Assembly: GCA_902702965.1 (NCBI GenBank)
Contig: CACRXP010000147.1
Location: 534,961-598,960, forward strand
Direction of reading: 5' to 3'
Source: Spirometra erinaceieuropaei
Taxonomy: Eukaryota > Platyhelminthes > Cestoda > Diphyllobothriidea > Diphyllobothriidae
DNA: 64,000 nt
The number at the start of each line of letters is the position of its first letter. The first letter of the stretch is position 1. The position numbers were made by a program, and so were the translations under genes. Below, one piece after another: positions 45,274 to 58,300 of this stretch. Under the pieces are notes generated by a model. That model made no database searches. It was not told the DNA's origin and saw only the letters and a list, made by a program, of their open reading frames with translations.

Positions 45274-46251
45274 AAGTGAGAGACCGATCTCATGAAATGT
45301 TGGCCAGTATGCTGAAGTGTGTTTTCGATCAAGAAGAATTACTTAAGTCGGGTTGTAATGCTGATTATCCCGCAGCATAATCCTATAGTATTTCAAATTT
45401 GACAGGATTTCGGCTTTTGTATTCGCTTCTTTTCAATCTCCTGTTGAAGCCATACTCGGTAAAAATTTACTGCATAGGTAGTATGCATTTTGCCCATTGA
45501 TTTCCGAGTGTCTTATAAATTCAAATACAGTTTATGAAGAACAGGAACAAAAATATTTTTATTTCACTCGTTTGATAGAGAATCACGTCAACTTCATATT
45601 TTATGCTCGAAAAGGAGTATGGTTAGGCTTCAAAAAATTCCTAATTATGAGATTTTTTAAGAGCGCGCAATGTCCATTCATATAGCATCGTGCCTGTCCG
45701 TTTGCTACTGCCCCTTATGAAATGCACAACAAAGTCCACATCCATTGCAAAATTTTCTGAATCAAATACAGCCTCTTTTAAAAGGCATAGAAGAATATAT
45801 GAGTCTCCTTACACAGAATTCATGCATCCTGTAGGCTGAAATCCCTATGTGCTAATGCAACGACCGATCAGTCTCCAAATTATTCATGAATTAAAAAACT
45901 TTTTAAAACCTAATTATACTCTTTCGTTGAACATAAAGTTGACGTAATTCTCTGTCAAACGAGCAAAAAAGAATATTTTGTTCATGTTTTTCATAAAATA
46001 TATTTGAATTTATAAAACCGTCAAAAATCAGTGTGCAAAATGCATGTGTCCTATGTAGTCATTTTTTACTAAGCACAGCCTCTACAGGCGTTTAAAAAAA
46101 ATATTCAAAAGCTGACATCCTGCCAAATCCAAAATATTATAGGGTTATGCCGCAAGATAATCAGTATTAGACTCCCACCTCAGTAATCCTTCTTAATCAA
46201 AAACGCATTTCAGAATTTTGCCCAACATTTCATGAGATCGGTCATTCACTG
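45274..46251. mobile_element. Foldback element, complete copy (subfamily b)
   Basis: Left TA|AAGTGAGAGACCGATCTC, right GAGATCGGTCATTCACTG|TA. 978 bp. Arms pair from the ends inward (CATGAAATGTTGG with CCAACATTTCATG, GGAGTATGGTTAGG with CCTAATTATACTC). Matching TA on both sides. Confidence 0.9.
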
Positions 46252-46255
46252 TATG

Positions 46256-46855
46256 TTCGTCAAATTGTAAATTTTAATTTCAAAATACTTTCTTATGGGG
46301 ACCTTAACTTGACATGACTTACTCGGTAGGCCAAAGATGGCCGGAAAAGGCCACTTCAAGACTTTGTAAACGCTTAACTTATAGACACCTCAAAAACGAA
46401 TGCAGTGGTGGCGACGGCCACGCTAAACGCATTCAAAGGGGGCGGTCAAAACAGTAGATAGCAGGCCATGACTGAATGCACTTACGACAGACGATTATCA
46501 AAATCCGTTGTTTTGTCCGACTTCAATAGGAATAGAGATAAACTGAAACACTTACCTTGGGACAAAAAAGGTGGCGACTTTTTGAAAAATGACAATAGCA
46601 AAAGTCACACATGGGAAACGCGCGTTACGTACAAAGCAGCTGACTGGAAAACAAATTTTAGGGTGGAAAGTGCAGGTTAGAGTGAAGGCAACAGAACCTT
46701 TGTTTACTTGGACGCCTCTAGGTTTCTCAGTGAAACAAATGGTGTCTCAGGTGGTAGACAAGACTGCGTATTTAGAGAACCGTTCACGGGGCCGTCAAGG
46801 CCTGAGAGAATGACAATCACCGACGAGTGAGTTGGCAGTTGCTCTTCCCTTCTAG
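46256..46855. other. No gene seen between two foldback copies
   Basis: Short frames at 46468-46680 and 46589-46813 overlap and are unassigned. This 600-bp spacer separates two complete foldback elements of different subfamilies. Confidence 0.4.
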
Positions 46856-46857
46856 TA

Positions 46858-47832
46858 CAGTAGGTGAACAAAATCATGAACTGCTGACCGAAATTCCGAG
46901 GTGCTTCTTCATTTCGAAAAGATAAATTAGCTAGGTTTGTAAAACTAATCATCTTGCAGAATAATTTTGTATTTATTCAGTTACCTTAGGATGCCGGCTT
47001 TTGAACGAACTTCTTTCCGGCCGCACACACAAACTATTTTCTGTAAAAATGACTACTTCAGTAACATGTATTTTCTTACTGATTTTCGATGTTCAGGTAC
47101 ATTTCATGAAACGCCTGCACAAACATATTCATTCTTTTACTCACTTGGTAGAAAATTACGACTGTTTCCACTTTTATACTCGAAGGAAGAGTACAATTCG
47201 GTTTAAAAAGTTTCTAATCATGAAATTCTAACACCGTGAAATGACTGTTCATAAAACGTCATGTATTTGTATTTACCGTTGTGGCTTGTAAAGTGGAAAT
47301 ATGCCTAAAATCCACTGCCAAACGCTGTGAACCCCATATAGTCTCCCTCAATGCCGTAGAGAAATATGGGGTTTTCCGTGTGCGGAAAATATACGGCTTG
47401 TGGTTTGGAAACCCTGAATGCAAGTGTAACGGTAGGTTAGCTTCAAAATTATTCGGGAGTTGGAAAAAAGTTTTGAAAACCGAGTTATGCCCTTCCTTCG
47501 GGTATAACATCGGAAGAAGATGTCACTTCTATCGGACGAGAGAAAAAAGAACTATTTTTACGCATGTTTTTCATGAAATATAATTCAGTTTTCAAGGGCA
47601 TCGAAAATCAATAGGAAAAATGTATGCTACGCAAGCAGTCATTTTTACAGAGCGTAGATTTGCGTACAGACGGAAGGAAGTTCATTAGAAAGCCGACATC
47701 CGGATGTAATTGAATTATCATAGAATTATCCTGTAAGACGATTACTTTAACAACCCTAAGTAATTAATATTTTCGAAACGAAAATGCACTTCGGAATCTC
47801 GGTTGACATTTCTTGAGTTAGCCCACCTACTG
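46858..47832. mobile_element. Foldback element, complete copy (subfamily a)
   Basis: Left TA|CAGTAGGTGAACAAAATC, right GAGTTAGCCCACCTACTG|TG. 975 bp. Arms share CGAAATTCCGAGGTGCTTCT with its inverse near 47790 and TTTCGAAAAGATAAATTAG with CTAAGTAATTAATATTTTCG. Open frames inside (for example 47281-47583) are derived from the arms. Confidence 0.9.
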
Positions 47833-47834
47833 TG

Positions 47835-49370
47835 TGATGAATAAAGTGAGCGTGTGACCAGCGTCAGGGCAAGTTGCGATGAGTATTTTTTTCCGTCGAG
47901 AAGATCAAGTCCAATGAAATACAAACAGGTGAAGCGAGGTCTACGGCACGCACCTCCTCCTTGCCAGTCAACATCTTCAAACAATCACTCTGGCGTATGC
48001 ATCTTTAAGTAAATGACAGAAAACGAAAACTTTTGACGCTTCTCTTGCCAGTGGACACAGTGTTATAAAAATGGGTCTGGTTACTTGACCATCAACGTCT
48101 TCCAGTAGGCTAATAGCATGGACTGGGCATAGAAGTTGAATAGAGAAGGGACTTGACTCAGAAGCAGAAAAAGATGTTTATTAAACAGGCAATTTTTTTT
48201 CGAGAAAAAAATGTCCCTATGTATCCTGGGCCACAGCATCGCCAAGATCATCAAGATAGCGGCTGTAACGACTTCGAATGTATTATTGAAATTCTATTGT
48301 TCTAAAAGAATATAAATAAATAGCGGTCAAACAGAAAACTGACGCGTTTTTTCCCATTGAATTTCACCGAGTAAAATAATCCACGTTTGCCATGTAATCC
48401 TTGTCATATTTTTTTGTCGGTTGCCAAATAAATGAAGCCGTACCCGTCGCGCAAACCCGGGTCACGCAGTTGCTTACTGTTTGAACCTGAAATCGATATG
48501 TTGGCATGGATGGCCCAGTAAGATGCAACGTGGCTACACTCTGGAGTTCCGGATACCTGGACACTACAAGTGGTAGCTTTCTGTCTGTTAAAATTATTTT
48601 TCTAAACTAAAGGCTTATTCTTCTCAATTTTGAATTCGGAGAGATATCATTGTCTAGGTATTCACATGAAGAATACAAAGTGGGCATTTCTAGGGCATTG
48701 AGACATAGAGATATAAAGACAGCCGGTTCTCCATGTGATAAAAATAACTTGTCGAAATCAACTTATCTTGAGCCAAACGCATATTCTTTCTTTGATGAAC
48801 ACCTTGAAATTGCTCTCTCGTAAAGCAGAAGGCCTTTGACAGACAGGCAAAGTTTTGATTTATTACTGCATCTTAAGTCAATTTAATTCTGTCGAGGACT
48901 CCAAGCAAATGTTCCTGTTAACGTTTTAGTAATGGAGGCATCCGCACGACAGTGTTCTCATCCATTTATTCCTCAAAAACTCTCATTGGACTCTCCGCTT
49001 TCCCAAAACAGGCATTTTTCCTTATTATGTATGGATGTATCATATAAAGTAGATAACGCAACGCGTGGAAACTACCTATCTTCAACAAAAATCCCCAATA
49101 AATTTAAGACCAGTCCAAAAATATGGCTCAAAATCCTAATTAATAATGAGGGAAACTCAGCCAAATAAAATAATTGCTGACAGTAATGCTTTGTTGGTCA
49201 AAATGTCAAAAGCGCGAAGATGTGTGCCAAATGAGTAAACTTTATTTCATAGAGGCACCTGCTGCAGGTCAATACATGCTACTAAATGAAAAGAACAATA
49301 TGCCCACACAAACATGAAATAACATTGCTAGGTAAGGGTCGGTGTAAAGGCCACCCAAAATAAATCAGGC
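47835..49370. other. No gene seen
   Basis: Nothing recognised. Frames under 80 codons. Confidence 0.45.
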
Positions 49371-49373
49371 ATG

Positions 49374-49850
49374 CAGTAGGTGGGATAACTCATGAAATGT
49401 CAACGGAACTTCCGAAATCCGTTTCAGTTTCGAAAACACTAATTAAGTAGGGTTGTAGAACTTAACATTATGCATCATAATTCCATGGTAATTCAGTTAC
49501 TTGAGGATGCCAGCTTTCGAACGAACTTCTTTCTGGTCGCATGTAGAAACTATGTTTTGTAAAAATGACTACTTGTGTAGCATGCATTTTCTCATTGCTG
49601 TTCGATGCCCTCAAAAATTCAATTATATTTCATGGATAAAACGCATAACAATATTTAATCATTTGCTCATTCGGTAGAAAAATATGCCTTCTTCCAATTT
49701 TGTACTCGAAGAGTGGGTACGATTTGGTCTTAAAATGGTTTCTAATTGTGAGATTTTTTAATATCGTGAAGTGGCCGTTCATAAAAAGTCATGTCTCTGC
49801 ATTTACCAATGTGGCTTGTAAAGCTAACAATATGGATCAAATCCACTGAA
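49374..49850. mobile_element. Foldback element, left arm only (subfamily a)
   Basis: Starts CAGTAGGTGGGATAACTC, then ATGAAATGTCAACGGAACTT, and follows the left arm of the 25-kb and 46.9-kb copies to about 49850. The right arm is absent. A repeat of the TTAGGG-bearing family begins about 100 bp further on, so truncation by later insertion is plausible. Confidence 0.85.
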
Positions 49851-49952
49851 ACCGATCGACAGCTGAGAACTTATAATGTAATTACCAGCGCTAAGAATAT
49901 GCCTACCATTTTCTGTAGAACGGGAGAATTTTCGGTAGGGTGTGTTTATGAA

Positions 49953-50490
49953 GCCGCACCTCATGGACACAATGCTGTTGACTCACTTAATGGTTTCGGC
50001 TTGGTGCGATTACGTTGGCATAGTGTTGCTGTGCGTTACGGTGTGTGTTCTGTTGGTGGTCTTGTTTCTTTGTTGTCGTGTCTACCCTTTTCGGCCCAAT
50101 GCCTGTGGTCCTTCTTGACTTCCGGCCTGTCGTCTACTTCTAACTTTCCGTTGGATATTTCATGGTTGGAGCTTAGGGCTGCGATTAAGGGTTGAGGTTA
50201 TGGTAAGGGTTAGGGCTTAAGGTCTGGTTTAGGGCTTAGGATTAGTCAGGGGTCAGGGAGTTAGGGTGAGGGGTTTGATTTAGGGGTCAGATTTATTGGT
50301 AATGGCAACTATTTCTTATCCAGTCAAATTACACCCGCGTTTCCCTAACAACTCTTCTTATGCACACAACTACATGACCTTGTCGCCTTTGCTTTCCCTG
50401 GTCCCACCTGTAAAATAGCCTATTACCCCCGGACCCGTATTACAGTTGGCCGGTGTTTGTTTACCTCAGGTGCGGCTACATAACCACGTC
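49953..50490 (+). repeat. Dispersed repeat with internal TTAGGG-like tract, copy A
   Basis: GGACACAATGCTGTTGAC then GTGTGTTCTGTTGGTGGTCT on the left, GCGGCTACATAACCACGTC on the right. The middle (50170-50310) is a loose GGTTAGGG/TTAGGGC array. The whole unit reappears inverted at 54.9-55.3 kb. The 134-codon frame at 49791-50195 spans the junction with the foldback arm and is not a gene. Confidence 0.8.
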
Positions 50491-50494
50491 AGAC

Positions 50495-51815
50495 CAAATT
50501 TATTTTCTCTTACAGACTACTGCTTACGTTTTGGCAACTATGACGTCCACCGTGTTTCCTGATGTTCTTGAAATTTCAGTGTTTGGAGTCGGTTGCCCTA
50601 GATTCTAGGTTGTATTATTTGTGTATGCGCAAACTTTTAGGATAAGGCGAAAGTTTGGGAAGGTTTGCCCATACATTAAGTTTTCTGAGGCTATTGTTTA
50701 TTCAGATGACCACTTGTGTCATGTTTTTATAACGATTCAAACGCGAAATGTAATTGCTTAGCACGGATACATACCCAGTGATGACTTACAATGAAAATGG
50801 TCTTGAAGAATTAAAAAAACCTTCCCAAAATATATTGATCTCCAAAAAATCCTTTAACAGGATATTTCTCGGACAAATATTTATGCGTCTTGTTTTTAAA
50901 CACTAGCCGGTTAAAGAAAATAACGGCACACTTCCCGTTTATGCACTGTCAGACGTTACTGAAGACGTTTTCACGTAAACGAGATAAGCCATATTTTCCT
51001 TCGAAATGAGACAATTTTTCCAAATCTCTTACTTCACAGGCTCGGTTTTACGAGTGACTGTATAAGCAGCAAAATATTTCCCATGAGGTTAGCGTCGTAT
51101 GCATTTCCCTTTCATATAACACCCTGGCAGGATTAAACCGCATAAAGTGTCTTGCATTACGCCCAATGTTGAAATGGCCACTTAATGATGGGATATTTTC
51201 ATATACCAAAAAATTAGACGTGTACCGGTAGACGTCATTGTTACCTTCTAACGCCTACTATCATACGCATTTTTAAATGAGTATGTTTATAAAGGAAAAA
51301 CCCCCTGCTTTTCTACAGTCTGCAGTTTTTTTCACATTTTCTGCATTGGATCCATGAAGACTGAAAAACTGAAGTTTCGGTTGGCCACCATAGATTTGGT
51401 AAGTGACTTCCGTTTATATCAAAGCCCTCCATTAGAGGCGTACGCACTAAGGTGCAGGTTAAGTCCAGGCATTTGCTAAAATTGAAAATCACCCGCATAG
51501 AAGGTAATGTCAATTTCCGCACAAAATTTTATACTTCCTGGTTGATAAAATAAATTGCAAACATATTCTGCAGGAGCACAAGGTTTTTCTGTTAACTCAT
51601 TCGGCTCATGAGGAAGATTGACGAATTTCCAGGTGCCCTGAGCTAATCAAGTAGATTTCGATCACCCCGTTTCGCGAGTTACATCCTCTACTATACGTCA
51701 TTCAGACTGCCTTTTATTTATTGCAATCTCAAATACCTATCAGACCCTTGACTGAACTAAAATTCTTGACATTTTACGGGTTCGATAAATTTTGCATAGT
51801 TCATCATCCTTTTCG
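50495..51815. other. No gene seen
   Basis: No recognised family. Confidence 0.45.
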
Positions 51816-51817
51816 GC

Positions 51818-52195
51818 AACCGTAGGAAGAACCACAATCAACTGTCAGTAGACCGTAGATTGTGTCATACGGGGTAGTGGAGGGTTTTAAGGATGGGGCT
51901 GCACGCTAGTCAGCAAGCTGATGCAAATGCAGGAAAACACAGAAATGGCTTTGATTTCTACCGAAATTAGAAGTGTACGTCTTCATATGGCGACGGAAAT
52001 AAGTGCGTTAATTAAAAAATAAACAAAACCTTAATTTTCAAAATAACGCAGTTTGAGGTCATGGAAAGAAATTGTTGTCGGCAGAGAAATGTCTGCAACT
52101 GCCTGAAAGTGGACGTGAAGACGAAACCCCATACCCCACGGTCAACAGTCTACCAACAGTTAAGCGGGGTCCTTTACCCTAACGTTTCCCCTTGT
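51818..52195. mobile_element. MITE of about 390 bp, copy 2
   Basis: Left end CGGCAACCGTAGGAAGAACC with CAACTGTCAGTAGACCGTAG, right end CCAACAGTTAAGCGGGGTCC with CCTAACGTTTCCCC. Interior blocks match copy 1 in the same order (GGGCTGCACGCTAG, AAAACACAGAAA, CATGGAAAGAAATTGTTGTC). Confidence 0.75.
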
Positions 52196-52199
52196 CTAT

Positions 52200-54670
52200 T
52201 CTAGAAAGGACCCGAAATATCACTTGTAGTCTGTATGGGTTGACTGAGTTTCTAGATTTTCATTACTTTAGGACTGAGAGCGGTCCGAATGTCATTTTTC
52301 TTTCAAATTTAAGGCGGATAACGGAGCTAGACTATGATAGAGAAAGCCTTGAGCTTTTATGTAGACAGTTGTAAAGGTTTTCCAGTAAACATCCCCACTT
52401 TTTACAGGTTATTATTAATGATTTCAGCATGAGCATTCTATTCTTAAACTTTATTCCGGCAAAGTAATGCCAGTTGCCAAATAGTTACATGAGAAGGGAG
52501 AGAGTTACGAATAGGACGATGCCATGCAATGCCAACTCAAGTTACCCGAGCAAGCAGGACAAAGTTATAAGTTCTCTCATTTTATTTGTCCTTTGTCTGT
52601 GCATTTTTCGTGTACAAAGCAGCTCTAAACACCCATAAATTCCGGTTGTACGCAATGGTCGTTCACTAGTCAAAGAACAGGGCAAATTTTCGTGGACCAA
52701 TTAACAAACTGTTTAGAATTGTTTGGTAAATTTACCAAAATTTCCCTGGTAAGTAAGGTAAAAACCGCATCTGAAAGGCGTATGGATCGGTGAATGTTCC
52801 CTAATTCTGTGCGATTCTCTGCCTGCAACGTCAAATGCGGTGTACGTGACAAGTCTGCACGACAAAAACTTGGTTTTTTGTGAACTTGGTGAACGCAGTT
52901 TCTAACTCCTCAAAAGGGCAATAGTGTTTTTCTGGAGTGGAAAAGTGATGTTATAAGGTGCTCTGAAAAACATGCTCAGCAACGTCATTATATTTAATTC
53001 ACTGAATCGGACTAGTGGAGTTAACCCATCACTATGTCGCATACTGTATAGACGAAACTGCTCATCTGTGTCCGCGGACCACGATAAATGGGTTAAATAC
53101 ACTGTCATCTGATGTGCTATACGATTTGTTTCTTTCATGCATAAATGCGGCTTGCCTGACTGAATGGTTGACTCGCCTTACTGAGTAAAGATAAGGGAAA
53201 ATGAAGATTTTCACGGCTGTCAGGCAAACCCACTGTAAACCAGGGACGGAATGAATGACGCAAACTCGTGTTGGCGTCTTTTTTCAGGCTCTGTGAATAC
53301 TTTTATTTTCCGCTATTCAGTAATATTCCACTCAAAAGGTATATATGTGCGTGCAGGAAAGTGTGCTATCTGACTCAGGTCTCGGGGTGAATGTCGATCG
53401 GCAAGTACTGCGGCACAACACTGAAAAGGCGATATCTAACTACTTTAGACTTATACGCCCCTTGAGTGATAATAAGATTAGTGTTGATTAATATTGCATT
53501 CTGATAGTATAATAAAACCAAGCTAGAACTTTCAGAAGGTTGTCAAAAGCAGGGCCTGGAGTTAAGTGTCTGGGACAGGATATTTTTGAATCACACTAGC
53601 ATACTTCCCTCCTAGTCTGACACTCTATAATTTCCGAAATTACCAACTTTATATTTCTTTGAAGTTCATTTGCTAGAAAGCGCATGGCGGACGCCGGAGG
53701 AACCAATAAGGTGCCGAAAACTTCGCAGCTGTGTTATGCAGCAGCAAAAACATCGACGAAACAAGTGTCTAAGCTGTTGACTAGTGCCTTTGTCGAGATT
53801 ACTTTAAAATCCTTGGTGTTGCAGGATACCACGCCTGACAGCACGGGTGACAGCTAAAAACCCAGACGCGTGTGTATCGCCGATATTCTGCAGCTGAATG
53901 GCATAGCTACGAGGGGTTCGGCTCATCAGTGTGTCTCCAACATTCCCGTATGCTTTCTGGCAAATACTCTGATGTAGAGACTGTCGCTTTCTAATCCCCC
54001 TGGCATAAACTACTAGCTGCCTCTTGGCAGTTTGACGAATATTACACGGTTATCCCACTGTGGCTGGTTGATTTAAACTGATTCATTCCAGTTTAGCGGT
54101 TAACGTCCTAGTGAAACGACTGTCACACAACAGAAACTACAGATAATGTCTAGACACTATGCGAATGCTTGCTTTCTAACTGCTGTCTGTTTATGTTTAA
54201 GCACTTTAAATGACGCAAAGCAGTGGAATAGTAAACACCTTAGGAACATTTTGTTAGGCTTTTGAGACCAGTTACTCTCACTTTAGCGACAGATGCATGA
54301 ATTGCAACGTAGATTTTGTTTTTTGAGCTGCTTTAGTAAAAGGCGTACAGGTATGCGGTCCGGCGCAATCTCACGAAAACATGTTTTTACGTCATTAAAT
54401 AAGTATGAGAGTGCTCAATCTTACTGTAAACAAAATCTCATTTTACAAAACATCTTTGGTGTCTAGAATGACAGATTGTCTCTGTCAACCGTTGGAGCAC
54501 GCATGCATTTTTGGGACGCCTGCTTTCATTACGAGGTAGAAGCGAAGAGTCAGGTCGGTAAGTAGCTGGTGTGTTTTACTTAAACTTACACTAATGTGTC
54601 TAGACAAAGACCGCCAGACAACGGCTGCGTCAAAGAAATCAGAGGTATTAATGATGGGTGTTCTTAACAG
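52200..54670. other. No recognised gene in 2.5 kb
   Basis: Contains the small frame listed separately at 53684. Other frames are short and unassigned. No repeat recognised. Confidence 0.4.
53684..53857 (+). CDS. Small open frame, 57 codons, unrecognised
   Basis: ATG in a fair context (AGCGCATGGCG), encoding MADAGGTNKVPKTSQLCYAA then AKTSTKQVSKLLTSAFVEIT and ending PDSTGDS. The stretch is richer in GC than its surroundings and the translation is soluble and Lys/Thr/Ser-rich. Downstream reading frames keep similar composition after the stop. It could be a first exon, a retroelement N-terminal fragment or chance. I do not recognise a family. Confidence 0.2.
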   Translation: MADAGGTNKVPKTSQLCYAAAKTSTKQVSKLLTSAFVEITLKSLVLQDTTPDSTGDS

Positions 54671-54674
54671 ATTT

Positions 54675-54740
54675 GCACAATGCATTTGACGACCCAAATT
54701 ATGAAAACCTCAGCGGCCTCTTCGGGAACCGAGTGTAGGA
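54675..54740 (-). mobile_element. SINE S, tail fragment
   Basis: Minus strand: GAGGCCGCTGAGGTTTTCAT, then AATTTGGGTCGTCAAATG, corresponding to the CGAGGCGCC...TTTTTCACAGTTGGGTCA tail of SINE S. The tRNA-like head is mostly gone. Confidence 0.5.
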
Positions 54741-54798
54741 TAGAAAGGGCAAGACTTGAGTACAACCAGCGCTCCAGCCACCAGTAGACCAGGCGTGT

Positions 54799-54893
54799 AT
54801 CTCGATCCAGGTGCTTAGAGCGTTGACCGTACTCTAGCCCCGTCCCTGATGCTGAGGGTTCGAAACCCACCGAGTCATTCACAAGTGGGTATA
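54799..54893 (+). mobile_element. tRNA-derived SINE S
   Basis: TCTCGATCCAGGTGCTTAGA with GCGTTGACCG (A-box half), a CCCCGTCCCTGATGCT variable region, GGGTTCGAAACCCACCGAG (B box and acceptor end) and a shortened TTCACAAGTGGGTATAAATA tail. The next repeat begins 17 bp later. Confidence 0.75.
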
Positions 54894-54909
54894 AATACAA
54901 AATGGCAGG

Positions 54910-55311
54910 ATGTGGTTATGTAGCCCCACCAAGAGGAAACAAACCCCAGCCACATGTAATACGAGAGTGGTGGTAATAGGGCTTTATACAGGCGGGGCCG
55001 GAGAACGCACAGACGACGAGGTCAAGTAATTGCATGCAAAAGAAAGGTTATTGAGAATGCCCTGTTGCACTTTGAGCGGTTGAGAAATAGTCGCCCTAAC
55101 CCCGAAACCTAACTCCTAACCCTCATTACTAACTTCTAACCCACTAACCCCAACCCTAACCAGCATCGGGCCAAAGAGATAGACACGGCAACAAAGAAAC
55201 AAGTCCGCCAACAGAACACACACCGCAACGCAAAGCGACACCATGCCAACAGGCTCACACCCACTCAAAATAATTAAGTAGGTCAACAGCATTGTGTCCA
55301 TCAGATGCGGG
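54910..55311 (-). repeat. Dispersed repeat with TTAGGG-like tract, copy B (inverted)
   Basis: Inverse of copy A at 50 kb: TGTGGTTATGTAGCCCCACC on the left and GTCAACAGCATTGTGTCCAT on the right, with CCCTAACC-like units at 55093-55162 between. On the minus strand it also shares GTGTGTTCTGTTGGCGGACT and GTTTCTTTGTTGCCGTGTCT with copy A. Confidence 0.85.
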
Positions 55312-55314
55312 TAA

Positions 55315-58300
55315 CTAACCTCATCATATCGTCATATTATCGCACTTAGTGGTTAACCAATGTAATGTTAACCATGCATTTTCGATGGGCGAAAATGGAA
55401 CCACCGGCAGATTAGGACCCAAGTATCACAATGTTAGTCCTACTGTCAAGCAGCATAATTTAATCGCCGTACAAAGGTATTTCGATCTGTTAATGGAGAT
55501 GGCAATCTGGACAGAGAGAAAGTTCTCTGGAGAAAATTCAAAGAATAGACACTGCCGGAAATGGTAGAGTAGACGTCAGGATTCAAAAAATGCTTAACAT
55601 TATTTTAAGTAGACTTTCAAACGAAAAATATTTCTTGAATCAGGTTGTGAACCTGACTAGCAGGAAAGCAATTCAAGGTCGGTTATTACAAGGCAATGCG
55701 TTGACACTTGAACTAAAACGTTTTCGGCCAATTATGTAAATTGAAAAGGAAAAATTTGTAGAACACATATTCCCCATTATCAAACGTGTCTGCATAAACT
55801 GGACCGTGATTCAGAAATAAAAAGCGTACTTACCTCATTCTTTCTCATAAAACTAGGTCTTCCACTTAAATCTCACTTAGATGAAGGGCGAGACTTGTTT
55901 TTTTGATTGGTTTCGTTTTAAAGGCCCTTACTGCAGTCTGCACGATTATTCATTTGTCAGTGCTGATTGCTAGCAAAAAAGCCGGGCAGGAAAGATTGTT
56001 TAAGTCGACAGGACTGCTTTATGAGTAAATTTGATGTTATACAATGTTTTGTTCGAGAAAATACATAAAACGAAATTTTGGTACTAAAACAATTAAGGCA
56101 TATGCATTACAGTATGCATGCAAGCTTTATCTACAACAACATGCGAGATCCTTGGGTACCTCATTTTAAGATTAAGTTCCTTTAAAGCGAGTAATGCGAG
56201 TGTTACCTCTTTTTGCGCCCACCCAACGGCACATTTTTTATTTATACGGGCATCATCCACTGGTGGAAGACGAAATGCTTTTTTCCAATAATTTTTTGAG
56301 ACTTATCAGAAAAAATTGTTCCGTATTTAATGGATTTTACGCATGCCGTATGCTAGCTGTTTTTAAGTACGGTGAAAGTAAGACCGTTAGGCAAAATCCA
56401 CCTAAATGGATTGACGTCAGAGAGTGGCATGCTTAAGGTGATTTCGCATTGTAGTTGATGAAGACATGTCGGGGGGATAGACGCACGCTTACTAGACTTG
56501 CACTTGCTATTTAAAACTGACACGTTTCAACACTAATCTTGCAATTCCAAGCTGACGCAGTAAGAATTCCGTCATTTCTGCACCGACGTCAGGTTCATAG
56601 AAATACCCTTACTGCCCTTTCAGGACACTGCCTCGACATCATTAATAAATTTTCGTCAGGTCTGTGCGTAGCAAACTAAGATTTATGTGTAAATCAAAAA
56701 AGAGAATAGATTTCCTCTTAGATATGATCCTTCTAGAACCCAGAATTGACTCCTGCGATAGACCTGACGGAGATATGTCAAGATTTCCTTTCATTGAGTG
56801 TTCTCCTTAAAGGACAAACAAGATGCATACGCTTCTCACATTGTTTACAGTGAGTAGGATTGTGTGGGAAACCACTCGGGCTAGATTCAGTGTCCGCCGC
56901 AGTAACTAAGCTCGAGTGATAATGATAATGTGAACGTTTTTAGAACGTCACTCAAGTCCTTCGTCTTCTTTGTAAATAGCAATTGATTTTTGCTGTTTAT
57001 AGTGCCTATAACTGCGAGGGGACGCCCTCGTACTAGATGCAACGTCTATCATAATAATGTAAGCGGAGTAATAATGATAATCTAAGGGGCACTGTACTGG
57101 CCCAATTTTGGGACAGTTCTCGTGGCTAAACAAACGACGGACAGATTACTGTGAGTAAATAGGCCGTATCACAACTTTCGATTATTAGGGAGAACCACTA
57201 ATACCAAGTGTATACTATGACTGCAGTAGCATGCCAGATAAGTTGTAGAAACGTTATTTTGACTCTGCAAAAAGTGTTGCAAGCAAACCAAATATAAATG
57301 CAAATATTATCTTATTTATAAGAAGTGACTGTCTGTTTTCACCTCTTCATACCCCAAGTTTATTCGACTTTGGCAGGCACATACAAAGGTCATACTGATT
57401 TCACCTGTCTATATCACAATGATTCGGTCGTTCTAAGCGACGGGAACATTTATTTTTCAGAGGACGCTGTGACGACCTGAGCCTTAATGCGTCTATCCTG
57501 AATAAGACTTTAGCATATCCAGCGCGTTTCAATGGAGAGCTAACACCGGGCCGTCTGGCGACACAGTAGTTGACGTACTTCATGTTAGGTGGTGGCAGAA
57601 AACTGGACAATTAATTCGAAACATGTCAAATCGTGTGCATTTTGCTAACACGCTTAACGCGTTCCGAAAAAGTTTTGTTTTTAATCGGAATTTGTTTCTA
57701 CATGCTTTTATGAGGGAGAAGTTGATAAACTGCGGCGAAAATCAATGTTTCTTTGTGAAAAGACAGCTCCCTAGGTAGATAACTCTTACAAACCATATTT
57801 GTATAAAATTACTTAATTTTAAACTATAGGGCACTTATCCTAGGGGAAAAGATTAACAAAAAAACCTGTGTTCACGTCGTTGGCCCGCGTAAGTCAGTAG
57901 AACCAGGATTTGAAAAAGTCTGTAGCTTTTGGAAAATGAATAATGATTCTTGTCCCGAGAGTCGGATTCCTAAATTTTTATGGTTTGCTGCACTGAGAAA
58001 CAGTAATACGACATGAAAACAAGCCCCTTTTTAAATTTACCCCTATCGTTAGGGTTTAGGTAAATATTTCATTAGTAACTGCGAAACCCCTAACATACAG
58101 CAGTTATCTTTTCTTTTGAGCAAATGACAAGATATTTTTCGTGTTGTTAAACTTCTGCTAACAGGTACATCAAAAATGAAAAGGACACAGGTTTGACAGA
58201 TTGATAAATATTTCGATATTTATATTGGCCTTCCGCGATGCGTTTAGCATTGGAGATTGAAGCAAGGATAGCGAAAATTGCTCTGGTACAAAAGGAAGAG

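Noticed and set aside
49791..50195. 134-codon frame as a gene
   Set aside because: It spans the end of a foldback arm and the start of a dispersed repeat.
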